Shown here piece after piece: positions 41,503 through 50,961 of a stretch of 64,000 nt of DNA; the first letter of the stretch is position 1, and each line of letters opens with the position of its first letter. The notes under the pieces were generated by a model that was given only the letters and a program-made list of their open reading frames with translations, was not told the DNA's origin and did not search any database. Source of the stretch: Candidatus Pacearchaeota archaeon (GTDB lineage Archaea; Nanoarchaeota; Nanoarchaeia; Pacearchaeales; GW2011-AR1); assembly GCA_023228065.1 (NCBI GenBank), contig JALOBX010000002.1:124001-188000 (forward strand). Reading direction: 5' to 3'. The position numbers and the translations under genes were made by a program.

Positions 41503-43101
41503 TTACCCCATATAAACTTTTAAACTTCCTATTTGCTTTTTCTTAGGATTATTTCTTTCCTTTATATCAAAAATATCATTATCTCTATTATATCCGTTCA
41601 TACCATTTATAGTGGTATTCATTGTTTTTGATATTTTTCTAAAAGAAGAAAGAAAAGCCATTCGATGCGCATAATTCTTTTTATTATTAACCATAACTGT
41701 TTCTCTAATCCAACAAGAAATAGACATCGCAAGTATTAAATCATCATTTGAACCCTTTTCAGGTTGTAATTTACCATTTTTCCATATAAATGTTAGCATC
41801 TCATTTAACAATCTAAAAGATCTTATCACTATTAAATCATTACGTATATATTCCTCAAATTTTGCTAAAATTAAAGGTCTTGTAGATACAGATGTACTAA
41901 ATCCAGGAATAGCATTGCTTGTTTTTCCGTGAAAAGAAGGTTTCAATATGTTTGATTCTTTTACCGAATAATAAATATTTGAATATTCAAGTTCTTCTAA
42001 TTTTTTAGCAACAGAAAAACCTAAGTTGTTATTTTCAACAACAATTAAACACCCTCCATATATTCTTCCAAAATCACATAATAATTTTGCAAATTTATCA
42101 GGATCAATTTTTCCTTGGTATTCTGCAACCTGCTCAGAATTATTATTATCTATAATATGAAATACTGAATAATCTTCACCATCTCCTCTCGCTACATCAG
42201 CAGATATAATATAATTTATGTTTGGATCATAATCTTTCCAAATATAAACATTACCATCAAAACCTGTTCTATATAAAGGTTCTCTTATTGTTTTTCTTGT
42301 TTTTTCTATGTCAGCACTATCTATAAAAGTTCCACCTGATTCATTGAAACTACACAAATATTCTTGAGCAATTTGTTTTTTAGGCAAATTTGAAGTTTCT
42401 TTTACGAACCAATCTTCATCTCTATCTGGTCTTGAATCCCATGGCAAAGATATAGCATTAAAGTCATTTCTTTTCGATAATGCATCAACATACATTCTGT
42501 GAAAAAAATTGCCTACCCCTTTTGGAGTAGAAATAACTATGCAAGATCCTCCTGTACTTAATGTAGGATAAACTGCTGCCCACATTCCATCATCTCCATC
42601 AAGTCCTTCAACTGTAGCAGCTTCATCAACAATTAACAAAGACAACGATTCAGAACGACCTGAATCTGGACTTGTGGATTCCGCTTTTATAAATGATCCA
42701 TTAGAAAACTCTAATTCTGTTTTTGTATCTGTTGTTACCTTAACAGCTTCCATAAACCAATCTGGAAGCATTTTATATTGCTGTTTAACCTTCTTTGTAA
42801 AGTTTGCTGCTGTAGCTCTTTTAGTTGCTACAACTAAAGACATGAAAGATTTATTAAACAACATCTTCCAAAGAACATATGAGGCAGTTAATGTTGAAAT
42901 ACCTAATTGTCTCGCCTTTAAGATTATATTAAAACGATGTAACTCATATTGTTTAATTGTATCTGCTTGATATCCCCATAAGATAAATGGAACATAAGCA
43001 CTTTTTGTTGTAGATATTTTTATGTATGTATTTATGAAATATTCAGGACTAACCTTACATCTCACTAACTCTCTTTTCTTCTGTTCCTTTGTGAGTATCA
43101 A
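41503..43101 (-). CDS. Terminase large subunit (gp17-like)
   Basis: This packaging motor ATPase and headful nuclease has 532 residues. The ATPase domain has Walker A-like 'NIILKARQLGISTLTASY', Walker B 'LSLLIVDEAATVEG' and the coupling motif 'CIVISTPKGVGNFFH'. The RNase H-fold nuclease follows with 'YIISADVARGDGEDYSVFHI', 'GCLIVVENNNLG' and 'GSNDDLILAMSISCW'. All acidic catalytic positions expected for gp17 are present. It directly precedes the portal gene with a 4-base gap. Confidence 0.93.
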   Translation of the reverse strand: MILTKEQKKRELVRCKVSPEYFINTYIKISTTKSAYVPFILWGYQADTIKQYELHRFNIILKARQLGISTLTASYVLWKMLFNKSFMSLVVATKRATAANFTKKVKQQYKMLPDWFMEAVKVTTDTKTELEFSNGSFIKAESTSPDSGRSESLSLLIVDEAATVEGLDGDDGMWAAVYPTLSTGGSCIVISTPKGVGNFFHRMYVDALSKRNDFNAISLPWDSRPDRDEDWFVKETSNLPKKQIAQEYLCSFNESGGTFIDSADIEKTRKTIREPLYRTGFDGNVYIWKDYDPNINYIISADVARGDGEDYSVFHIIDNNNSEQVAEYQGKIDPDKFAKLLCDFGRIYGGCLIVVENNNLGFSVAKKLEELEYSNIYYSVKESNILKPSFHGKTSNAIPGFSTSVSTRPLILAKFEEYIRNDLIVIRSFRLLNEMLTFIWKNGKLQPEKGSNDDLILAMSISCWIRETVMVNNKKNYAHRMAFLSSFRKISKTMNTTINGMNGYNRDNDIFDIKERNNPKKKQIGSLKVYMG

Positions 43102-43116
43102 AAAGTGTCCCCATTT

Positions 43117-43638
43117 TTATGATAATTTATCAATTTCTCCTTGAGATAAGAAATCTTTAAATTTCTTTTGTCTTTCTTTAAAATCCTTTGGAGTATCTGT
43201 GAGGTTATCTGTATATTCTTTAATATTGCTAATTATATATGTTCTTTTTGCTTGATACCACGCTCTAACCATTGACACTAATTGCACTTTAATATCCATA
43301 TCACCTTCTTCTTTTAAATTAAGTTCTTTCTTTGTGATATCTTTAAATTGTCTTTTGAGATGTTTTATGACTTGACTAAATTTTCTCTTTATATTATTTT
43401 CAAATCCAGTTTCATGTGCTTCTTTCATTGCAACTTCTTCATGAATTAAAATACAAAGTTTATTTCCACTCATTTTAACAGACCACGGAATATAAACATC
43501 TTCATCTATTACTGGAACTTCTTCTCCGTTTTTTAAAGTGCCACTTCCTTTGAATCCATTTTCATAAGCTACTTGATTTATCGCTTGAATAACCTCAAGT
43601 ACTTCAATTCCACCAGATTTTTCTTTTTTATCAGACAT
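43117..43638 (-). CDS. Conserved protein before the terminase; possible small-subunit or head protein
   Basis: The start is set at ATG 43638 (MSDKKEKSGG), since the GGAG lies inside the longer frame at good spacing. It is 173 residues, with 'YIPWSVKMSGNKLCILIHEE', 'KFSQVIKHLKRQFKDITKKE' and 'VQLVSMVRAWYQAKRTYIIS'. I recognise it only as a type that recurs next to phage terminases. Length and location resemble T4 gp16 (terminase small subunit, 164 residues), but no helix-turn-helix or coiled-coil signature is obvious. Overlaps the upstream gene by 8 bases. Confidence 0.5.
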   Translation of the reverse strand: MSDKKEKSGGIEVLEVIQAINQVAYENGFKGSGTLKNGEEVPVIDEDVYIPWSVKMSGNKLCILIHEEVAMKEAHETGFENNIKRKFSQVIKHLKRQFKDITKKELNLKEEGDMDIKVQLVSMVRAWYQAKRTYIISNIKEYTDNLTDTPKDFKERQKKFKDFLSQGEIDKLS

Positions 43639-43972
43639 TTCTTTCTCCATTTATATAACATTTTTTGCAACATTTATATTTATTCATATAAAAATCATCT
43701 TCTGAACTAAAAGACAATTTTTTACAAATAATACAAGTTCTTTCAATACTTTCTCTATTAAGTAGTCTTTCAGAGTATAAGCATCCATTTATTACAATAT
43801 GGGTATTTTTTTCCTTTTTTTTATATTTTTTTTTAAATTCTTTTAATTGTTTTTGATATTCTTTTTCTTTCTCTTCATCCCATTGCGATAACGGAACTTT
43901 TATTGTTTCTTCCCCATACTTAGAAGCAATTTCTCTTTCTATTCTAGCAACTTTTGTTAGATTTTCTTCCAT
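43631..43972 (-). CDS. Zinc-binding small protein (CxxC...CCxxC)
   Basis: The likely start is ATG 43972 (MEENLTKVARIE), two bases after the upstream stop. The 113-residue protein ends with 'ESIERTCIICKKLSFSSEDD' followed by 'FYMNKYKCCKKCYINGERN', giving paired Cys ligands for one zinc. This layout ('RTCxxCKxxS...DDxYxxKxxCCxxCYI') is common to a late-gene family next to terminases in T4-like aquatic phages. Function is unknown. The middle is Lys/Glu-rich. Confidence 0.65.
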   Translation of the reverse strand: MEENLTKVARIEREIASKYGEETIKVPLSQWDEEKEKEYQKQLKEFKKKYKKKEKNTHIVINGCLYSERLLNRESIERTCIICKKLSFSSEDDFYMNKYKCCKKCYINGERNV

Positions 43973-43973
43973 A

Positions 43974-44420
43974 TTAAATCTGTGTATAAAGATAAACACT
44001 TAATAGCACAACAACAACCCCAGACCCAAATCCAATGATTCCTGATGTTAATGGAGAAATAAGTGGTTTATTTTGTTCATAATTTTTCATCAAAAAATCT
44101 AATTCTTTTTGATATGAATTTTCAAGAGCAACAATTTTCTTTTCAAGAAACTCCTTTTCAACTACAACATTTTTGATATCTAAATGTAATTCAGCTATCT
44201 CTTTTTGAGACTTTAGTTTATTCGATAAATAATCTTCAACTTTTATTAAATCTGCACTGGCTAAAATAATTCCTAACGCTTCTGCATTTAAAAGAATTCC
44301 TTCAAATGGCGCTACTTCATTTATCTTAATATTATAAAATACAGGTTCTATCTTTTCTTGTGCTATTAAAAAACTACTATTAAAAAGAAGAATAAATACA
44401 ACATACCAAATACTTTTCAT
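43974..44420 (-). CDS. Exported, membrane-anchored coiled-coil protein (spanin-like)
   Basis: The 148-residue protein has a signal peptide (MKSIWYVVFILLFNSSFLIA, then QEK), a periplasmic region with 'APFEGILLNAEALGIILASA', a coiled coil (about 60-110) and a C-terminal transmembrane segment (SGIIGFGSGVVVVLLSVYL). Two hydrophobic ends with a coiled coil between would suit a u-spanin-like or lysis-accessory protein. It overlaps the preceding coiled-coil membrane gene by ATGA and follows a holin-like gene. I cannot name the family. Confidence 0.6.
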   Translation of the reverse strand: MKSIWYVVFILLFNSSFLIAQEKIEPVFYNIKINEVAPFEGILLNAEALGIILASADLIKVEDYLSNKLKSQKEIAELHLDIKNVVVEKEFLEKKIVALENSYQKELDFLMKNYEQNKPLISPLTSGIIGFGSGVVVVLLSVYLYTQI

Positions 44421-44830
44421 TTTTTATATTCCTTAATACCAAATTTATTCATTAAAAATTTAGCAACATTGTCTGGTTCTTTTTTATACATTTCTACATA
44501 TTTTTCAGCAGCAACTTTCTTTTCTTCTTCAATCTTTTGCTTCTCTTTTAACAGATCATTTTCTATCTTTTCCAGTTCCTTTTTATATTCTTCTAATGCT
44601 TTCTTTTCTTGTTCTTCTTTTTCTTTACGTATTTTTACTAAATCATCAAAAGTTGCTTTCTTCATTATACGCATTTCTGAAAAAGTTTTTAACATCGTTT
44701 CAGTTACTTCTCCACTTTTTTTTCTTAAAACAAAATAAAGAATTAAAGACAAAATTGAAATAATTCCCGTAGAAACTAAATACCAATACTTCTTTATATA
44801 AAAATAAAATTTTTGAAAAAAAACTTTCAT
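44417..44830 (-). CDS. Membrane-anchored coiled-coil protein (i-spanin-like)
   Basis: This is a 137-residue protein with one N-terminal transmembrane helix (YWYLVSTGIISILSLILYFV) in an N-in topology, followed by 90 residues of highly charged coiled coil (KEEQEKKALEEYKKELEKIE). This is the architecture of inner-membrane spanins (Rz). It overlaps the holin-like gene by ATGA. No endolysin is in the window, so the lysis assignment rests on architecture and neighbours. Confidence 0.6.
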   Translation of the reverse strand: MKVFFQKFYFYIKKYWYLVSTGIISILSLILYFVLRKKSGEVTETMLKTFSEMRIMKKATFDDLVKIRKEKEEQEKKALEEYKKELEKIENDLLKEKQKIEEEKKVAAEKYVEMYKKEPDNVAKFLMNKFGIKEYKK

Positions 44831-45075
44831 TGCTTTAACTCTTTAAATTTATAAAATAAATCTAATAAAGCAACACTTCCTATATAAACCATAGAAATAT
44901 TTGACCAAGTATCTGGATCTAATGTCCCCATAAACAACGCTGCTGTAGCTGTAAGCCAAACAATAAGTTTACGAGACATTATTCTTTGTAAAAAAGAATC
45001 AACTTTTCCTGGATTGTCTGTTTCGAAATCTGAACTTTCTGGAGAATTCTCTGGAGTTTTGTTTTCTTCTTCCAT
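44827..45075 (-). CDS. Holin-like small membrane protein
   Basis: This 82-residue protein has an acidic N-terminus (first 27 residues), two hydrophobic segments (KLIVWLTATAALFMGTL and SNISMVYIGSVALLDLFY) with a short polar loop, and a charged C-terminus (KFKELKQ), as in two-helix holins. It begins a run of three overlapping membrane-protein genes. GAGG precedes the ATG. It may alternatively be an unrelated membrane protein. Confidence 0.6.
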   Translation of the reverse strand: MEEENKTPENSPESSDFETDNPGKVDSFLQRIMSRKLIVWLTATAALFMGTLDPDTWSNISMVYIGSVALLDLFYKFKELKQ

Positions 45076-45134
45076 TTTATGTGCCTCATATAAATCTATT
45101 CATCCTAATTAGATTTTAAAAGCACAAAAGGAAA

Positions 45135-48100
45135 CTAACAATTTACAAATGCATTACCACCAACATTTTCAATATTAATCGTAATGTCTGCACAATCTTT
45201 TAACTCATCAAGATGTGATATTAAGAAAATTATATCAAATTTTTCTTTCATTACTTCCAAAACATCAACAAAAGAACTAAGATTTTTCTTATCTAAAAAG
45301 ACTGCTGGTTCATCTAATATAAAAATGTTGCTTTTTGGAAGTGACGATATTTCTATAAAAGACAACCGTATTGCCATTGCAGCAATAGTTTTTTCTGCTC
45401 CAGAACAATTCTCAATAGGACATAACTTATTATCTCTTTTTAAATAAACATTTAAATCCTTATCACAAATATCTAAAAATATTTCAAAATCAACAATTTT
45501 AGATAAAAAGTTATTTATCTCATTATTAATAATATCAATATTCTTTTTAATAATCATAGAAGGAATACCGTTTGGATGAACTGCATTTATAAATGTTTCA
45601 TAAGCAAAGAAATTATAATAAGTTTCTTCATATTTTTTCTTTTTTTCTCGTAGGTCTTTGATTCTTTGATCAATTATTGCTTCCTTCTCTATTTGTTGTT
45701 TCTCTAAAATAGAAATATACCCTAATCTTGTTTCACACTTATTAATCTGCTCTTCAATTTCAGCTTTCTTTCTTACAGAATCAATACTCAAATTATAATC
45801 ATCAATTTTTGTGTATAAATCTGCTATCTCACTATTTAATTCTTTTTTCTTTTCATTCTTTTCATCTATTTTAGATAAACTAATAGCATTATCTAATTTA
45901 TATCTATTATATTTATCTTTACTTTCTTCATACACATTAATTTTCTTAACCAAATCTTCATAATCTATATTTTCAATGCTTTTTTCTAAATTTTGCTTTT
46001 GTTTTTTTATTTCTAATAAAGATTCATCAATAACTTTCATTTTATCTTTTGAATCAAAAGCATTTTTTATAAATTTGCAATGCTTATAATTTTCTCCACA
46101 AGGCACTTCATTTAAAAGACTTATATTGTGCTCTAAAATAGTCATTTCTTTATTTTTAAAAGAAATACTACTATCAATTTTTTCTATTTCATCAATAATT
46201 CCTCTATAATTTTTTTCTTTTTCTCTAAATTTATCAATTTCAAATAATAATACAAATTTTTCAAATTTTTTAATGAAAATCTCTTGATTTGCTATATTTT
46301 TTTGAATTGTTTCTATTTCTTGATTAAAAATAACTATTTTTTCATCTTTCTTTTTAATATTTTTCTTTATCTCATCAATTTCATCAAGACTTGGAATCGT
46401 TAAACCTTCAAAACTCTTAAGTTCAATCTTAGAATTTAATAGTTTTTTCTCTATTTCTTTCTTTTCAGAAATTTGTAAAATATCAACAGTATTCCCATTT
46501 TTCTTTTCTATTTCTTTCTCAATCAAAAGATCATAGTTTTCTTCAAATTCTTTTAAAAGAGTCTTATATTTTAAATATTCCGGTTTTGCTGCTTTCAATT
46601 TAATATTGAAAATATCTAAATCAAGAAATTTAGCTAAAATCTCTTTTCTTTTAGTTGATCCTTCTCTTATAAATGATAAAGCATCTAACTGCGATGATAA
46701 AGATGTTAATAAAAAATCTTCCATCGTACCAAATTCATACATAATATTCTTATCAGTTTCTACCCTTGTATCACCATTCAAACTTGTTCCATTTTTCATG
46801 AAATCTAAAACCGCTGATGAATTATCACCTTTGCCTTTAACTAACTTTCTATCTATAGAATATTCATCATCTTCAGATTTTAAAAAGACCTTTCCAAACC
46901 CATATTTAGCATTGTGATTTATTATATCATAATTTTTAAGATTCCCACGAGAAGTATTATTAAAAATTGTTTTTATAAAAGAATCTATAAAACTAGACTT
47001 CCCTGTATAGTTGTCACCAAATATTCCTATTATCCCTCTCTTCTTCCCCAAATCTATTGTATTCCCTACCCCATAATTAAATAAATTATCCCAATTAAAT
47101 CTTTCTATACTCCATTTGATATTATGCCTTTTATCACCCTGTAATAAGATGTCACCACTAGTATCACCATTTATAGAATATAACCTCTCTAAGACGATTT
47201 GTGGAAGTTTAAATGGTGCTGAATACTCTCTTAGTAGATCTCTCTGAACTGCTTCAGATCTAATATCTAAAATAGAAGAATTACAACTTAATTCCATAAA
47301 TGTTTTTTCATATTTTTCTTCTACAGTCAATAAAATTGGAAAGCAAGTTCTTTTGATATTTAATTTGATTTCTTCTAATTCTTCTTTTAAAATCTTTTCT
47401 TTCAAAATTAAACGAATTCTTGATCCCTTCTTTATTTTTGAAATATCATCATTAATTTCAATAGTTATAAAAGGAAATTCACGTTCTATTTCAACAAATT
47501 CAACAGAGAAATCACTTTTATCTTTAATATCCCAAACAAGAAAACCCTTTTTTTCATCTTCTCCAAAATTTTGTTGAATAAACGATCCAGCATATCTAAT
47601 TTTGCCTTGTTTATCCATAATTTGATTAGATTTATGAACATCACCTAACAAAACATAATCACAATCTTTAAAATCTTGTATAGAAACCTTTCCAGATAAT
47701 TCATATTCTTTATCATTTTTTGCACCATCAACAATACCATGATACAACCCAATAACAATATCATTCGATTTATCGTTTTTTATATTCCACCCTTCCTCAT
47801 CATAAATAGAAAATACTTTTAATACAAATCTTTTATCTAATTTTCCTTGAATTCTTTCTAAACAAGAATTCTTTAAATAAAATATTGAAGACATTTTAAG
47901 CGTATGAACAATTGGTTCAATAGCATCCATACGATTAGATCTTATATTACCGTCATGATTACCTGGAATTATATATGTATCACACTCGTTACCTAGTTTC
48001 TTTAAAAGATCTGATGCTAATTTATAAGCTTCTGGTGATATATTTGTTTTTGAATGAAATATGTCTCCTGTTAAAATTATAACAACATTATCATTTCCAT

Positions 48101-48206
48101 TTTTAATTTCTTTGACCCTATCATAAAGATTTACAAAACATTTTTGATACTCATCTTGATATTGAAAATTTCTTATATGCAAATCAGAAATATGAATTAT
48201 CTTCAT
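45135..48206 (-). CDS. Fused SbcD-SbcC (gp47-gp46) nuclease-ATPase
   Basis: This 1023-residue protein joins two proteins that are separate in T4. Residues 1-330 are a metallophosphoesterase nuclease: SDLHIRN (D8, H10), TGDIFHSK, IPGNHDGN, YHGIVDG and LLGDVHKSN. Residues of about 385 to the end are a Rad50/SbcC ATPase: Walker A GDNYTGKSS (397-405), a long coiled coil (about 540-900), a hook region PCGENYKHC (Cys703 and Cys710 rather than the usual CxxC), signature NCSGAEKTIAAMAIR, Walker B IFILDEPAVFLD and LISHLDEL. It processes DNA ends for recombination-dependent replication. Confidence 0.92.
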   Translation of the reverse strand: MKIIHISDLHIRNFQYQDEYQKCFVNLYDRVKEIKNGNDNVVIILTGDIFHSKTNISPEAYKLASDLLKKLGNECDTYIIPGNHDGNIRSNRMDAIEPIVHTLKMSSIFYLKNSCLERIQGKLDKRFVLKVFSIYDEEGWNIKNDKSNDIVIGLYHGIVDGAKNDKEYELSGKVSIQDFKDCDYVLLGDVHKSNQIMDKQGKIRYAGSFIQQNFGEDEKKGFLVWDIKDKSDFSVEFVEIEREFPFITIEINDDISKIKKGSRIRLILKEKILKEELEEIKLNIKRTCFPILLTVEEKYEKTFMELSCNSSILDIRSEAVQRDLLREYSAPFKLPQIVLERLYSINGDTSGDILLQGDKRHNIKWSIERFNWDNLFNYGVGNTIDLGKKRGIIGIFGDNYTGKSSFIDSFIKTIFNNTSRGNLKNYDIINHNAKYGFGKVFLKSEDDEYSIDRKLVKGKGDNSSAVLDFMKNGTSLNGDTRVETDKNIMYEFGTMEDFLLTSLSSQLDALSFIREGSTKRKEILAKFLDLDIFNIKLKAAKPEYLKYKTLLKEFEENYDLLIEKEIEKKNGNTVDILQISEKKEIEKKLLNSKIELKSFEGLTIPSLDEIDEIKKNIKKKDEKIVIFNQEIETIQKNIANQEIFIKKFEKFVLLFEIDKFREKEKNYRGIIDEIEKIDSSISFKNKEMTILEHNISLLNEVPCGENYKHCKFIKNAFDSKDKMKVIDESLLEIKKQKQNLEKSIENIDYEDLVKKINVYEESKDKYNRYKLDNAISLSKIDEKNEKKKELNSEIADLYTKIDDYNLSIDSVRKKAEIEEQINKCETRLGYISILEKQQIEKEAIIDQRIKDLREKKKKYEETYYNFFAYETFINAVHPNGIPSMIIKKNIDIINNEINNFLSKIVDFEIFLDICDKDLNVYLKRDNKLCPIENCSGAEKTIAAMAIRLSFIEISSLPKSNIFILDEPAVFLDKKNLSSFVDVLEVMKEKFDIIFLISHLDELKDCADITINIENVGGNAFVNC

Positions 48207-49156
48207 TAGATTCCCTCCAACATTTGTAACAATACATGATCTCTTTCTACTTTTTTTGCTTTTTCCTTTTTTATTAAAAATTGTTTATGACTCATCTCTC
48301 CTACGTCCTTGAAAGGAGATACATCTATAATATAAGGACAAATACCATATTTCATAAGCAAAGAAACAATTTTAGTTTCCTTTTTCTTTGCATCTGAATC
48401 TAATGCAAGATATATATTACCTTTGCAATCAAGAATCTTATTGAATAACAACCCCTTAGAACTAAGAGTTGAACCAAGAAGCGGAATTGAATTTCTACCA
48501 GATTTTATTGCATCAAATATTCCTTCAACAATAACAATATCTTTATCCCAATCCAAATACAAATCATTAAAAACAATATTCTTATTGTTTTGAGGATTCA
48601 AATATTTAATATTGCTATCAACATATGTTCTTGCTATATAAAAATTAATATTACCATTGATATCAACAGATGGAACAATTATTCTACCGGAATATTGACC
48701 CTCAACTGCATATCCAATTTTCCAATCAATTATATCTTGTTTCGTTAAACCACGATCTTTTAAGTATTTTCTAGATACTAAAGAATTAAATAAAATTTTA
48801 TTTCCAATAAGAGTCCTAAACTCTTTTGGAAGTTCAAAGATTTTGTTTTCATCTTCTACTTCTACCTTTTTAAAATAATCCTCAAAATCAACAATTTCAG
48901 AAACTTTTATATCATATTTTTTCCATTCAGTAATATCATATCTTTTTCCAAACTTATAAATAAGATATGCTATAGATTTACCATGAAATTCACAAATCCA
49001 ACATTTAAAAACGTTCTTTTCTATGTTTATTGAAAATTTTCTTTTATGATGATCACAGTTTGGGCAATAAAATAAAAACTCTTTCGAAGAACTTTTATGT
49101 TCATATCCTCCTAATACCCTTTCGAGAATATCTACTTTTTTTTCTAAATTTTCCAT
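48206..49156 (-). CDS. DNA primase (DnaG/gp61-like)
   Basis: This is a 316-residue protein. The N-terminal zinc ribbon is FYCPNCDHHKRKFSINI...FKCWICEF (CxxC twice). Residues 130-230 form the primase N-subdomain ('YLKDRGLTKQDIIDWKIGYA', 'RIIVPSVDINGNINFYIART'). The TOPRIM part has 'DIVIVEGIFDAIKSG' and 'GNIYLALDSDAKKKE', supplying the Glu and DxD acidic residues. It makes RNA primers with the gp41-like helicase. The single-base overlap with the SbcDC start shows one operon. Confidence 0.9.
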   Translation of the reverse strand: MENLEKKVDILERVLGGYEHKSSSKEFLFYCPNCDHHKRKFSINIEKNVFKCWICEFHGKSIAYLIYKFGKRYDITEWKKYDIKVSEIVDFEDYFKKVEVEDENKIFELPKEFRTLIGNKILFNSLVSRKYLKDRGLTKQDIIDWKIGYAVEGQYSGRIIVPSVDINGNINFYIARTYVDSNIKYLNPQNNKNIVFNDLYLDWDKDIVIVEGIFDAIKSGRNSIPLLGSTLSSKGLLFNKILDCKGNIYLALDSDAKKKETKIVSLLMKYGICPYIIDVSPFKDVGEMSHKQFLIKKEKAKKVERDHVLLQMLEGI

Positions 49157-49209
49157 AAATTTCCTTACTTAAAATATTAATCCTATTTTAGCAAATAAGA
49201 TCTTAAAAT

Positions 49210-49788
49210 TTAATTTAAAGATTTCAAGTAAGACATAGCAAGAACGAATGCATCAGCCATATCAGCATATCCTTTGCAGATATTACCAGAAACAGTTCTT
49301 TTGATAACAAACCCACAATTTTCAAAATATTTTATAACTTCATGTTTCGGACCTTTCTCTTCATTTCTGACTATCCCTAATATTTTTCTAGCAGTTCTAG
49401 CTTCCGTAAATTTTAATTCACAATCAAAAACCTCTAAAGCAATATAACTAACCAAAGCATTAAATCTTGTCAGTTTAATAATAGTATTCATTGAAGTTCT
49501 TCCATATAAAAAACTATTCAAAGAAGCTTCAACAACAATTTTATCTATTTTTTCATCACCAAGTCTTTCTTTTAAATTCCTAAAATACTCTTTAACCTTA
49601 TTCGCTCTTAAAAACAACTCCATATAATTTTTCTTAGGAATCTTTTTTTTCTTCTTTTTAAAATCTGTAGTTTTTTCTTTTTTAGCACTAAAAAGATTAA
49701 TAAATTCTGAATATTTTGATATTCCATTATAATCTAAAACACACACACCCAAAATAGTTGTAGAAATATCTAAACCTAAAATCATCAT
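49210..49788 (-). CDS. RuvC-like Holliday-junction nuclease
   Basis: This is a 192-residue protein. Motif LGLDISTTILGVCVLD supplies the first Asp. KIDKIVVEASLNSFLYGRTS supplies the Glu. The C-terminal GYADMADAFVLAMSYLK supplies the last Asp pair. This is the RNase H-fold RuvC/RuvC-like arrangement. A Lys-rich insert (TTDFKKKKKKIPKKN) lies at about 40-55. It is probably the resolvase that trims branched DNA before packaging, the role of T4 endonuclease VII. AGGTG precedes the ATG. Confidence 0.8.
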   Translation of the reverse strand: MMILGLDISTTILGVCVLDYNGISKYSEFINLFSAKKEKTTDFKKKKKKIPKKNYMELFLRANKVKEYFRNLKERLGDEKIDKIVVEASLNSFLYGRTSMNTIIKLTRFNALVSYIALEVFDCELKFTEARTARKILGIVRNEEKGPKHEVIKYFENCGFVIKRTVSGNICKGYADMADAFVLAMSYLKSLN

Positions 49789-49793
49789 ATCAC

Positions 49794-50960
49794 CTATATA
49801 TCTAATTTTAATTTTATTATTATATCACGATTTTCCACTTTTTTAACCGGTGTTGCTAATTTAGCAACTGCAATAGGAGATTTATTTTCATCATATATCA
49901 CAACTTTACTTATCCATGTCTGTTTTTTAAAAGATTCAGAAAAATTAGGATATATAGATTTAGCAGTATTGAAAATTTCTCTTGTATCATTTTCTGCATA
50001 TATGTATGTGCCTGAATTAAAATAATCTGTTTGATCATATCCTACATAAGTAGGATTGTTTGAATGATTTAATTCTCCTCTTTCCGCTTTTGCTAACATT
50101 GTTAAATGCGGAATATATGTCGTTCCTTCAAAATTTATAAGAAAACTTGACCCTGTTACTTCATTTATATTTGTTCCCCAATAAATCCATCTTGGTTGAT
50201 CAGCAGCTCCATCCCTATACTGTTCCGTAAAAGCGGAATTTAATGACCAAGTACCATAAAGTAAAATTATTCCTTCTCTATATAAAACAACTCCAGCACA
50301 ATTATCTATAAAAGTTAATTCAGACCTTTCTGGATATGTTTGAATCAAACATCCATTTTGCTTATAATCTTGTATTTCTGCTGCTAATGTTCCAGTTATA
50401 TAAAACTTTAAAGATATACTCCCTTTACGAATTTCAGAACCATAAAAAATAGAAGGAATATCGACAAGAGTTATAGCATCTGTTTCTTTATTATTCGTAT
50501 CTGCATCCCAATAATAATTGGAACTATAAGTATAATAACTTTTTAAAGCATTCTTAAGTGACCAAATTTGAGGTCTTGTTACATGTTCTCCAGTATATAA
50601 AGATGGATCTGTACTACCATAATATTGCTTAACACTCATTGTTGCTGTTAATGGATATGATCCTGTTATAACTGTGCCATATAGATCTGTATTAAAATCT
50701 GTAGAAGAAACTGTACTAAAAGAGTTTAAAGAAGAATCTTTGACAACAAAAGGATAAATCAAATTATCTGGTGCTCTATCAATATTCATTTCATCCAAAC
50801 TAACCTCACCAGGATGAATTATCTTAATATTGCTTTGGGAACCTGTAAAAATTGGATCATTATTGAAAAACTTTTCCTTCTTATAAAGAAAAAATTTGCA
50901 CTTAGGATAAGCTTTTATTGTATTAATAAATACATCATTTCTTTCAAATTTTTTAAGCAT
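49794..50960 (-). CDS. Virion structural protein, paralogue of the 361-residue protein
   Basis: This is a 388-residue, Tyr/Thr/Ser/Asn-rich beta protein. It shares 'NPTYxG/S' blocks, a central 'GVVLYREGIILLYGTWSLN' and the C-terminal 'SPIAVAKLATPVKKVENRDI' with the 361-residue protein at 51365-52450 ('ELLAVAKLSEPLKKD', 'NYSSNPTYISG'). Such proteins are typical of appendage or baseplate-periphery genes in large phages. The pair flanks a small membrane protein. No enzymatic or receptor motif is identified. Confidence 0.6.
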   Translation of the reverse strand: MLKKFERNDVFINTIKAYPKCKFFLYKKEKFFNNDPIFTGSQSNIKIIHPGEVSLDEMNIDRAPDNLIYPFVVKDSSLNSFSTVSSTDFNTDLYGTVITGSYPLTATMSVKQYYGSTDPSLYTGEHVTRPQIWSLKNALKSYYTYSSNYYWDADTNNKETDAITLVDIPSIFYGSEIRKGSISLKFYITGTLAAEIQDYKQNGCLIQTYPERSELTFIDNCAGVVLYREGIILLYGTWSLNSAFTEQYRDGAADQPRWIYWGTNINEVTGSSFLINFEGTTYIPHLTMLAKAERGELNHSNNPTYVGYDQTDYFNSGTYIYAENDTREIFNTAKSIYPNFSESFKKQTWISKVVIYDENKSPIAVAKLATPVKKVENRDIIIKLKLDI

Positions 50961-50961
50961 A

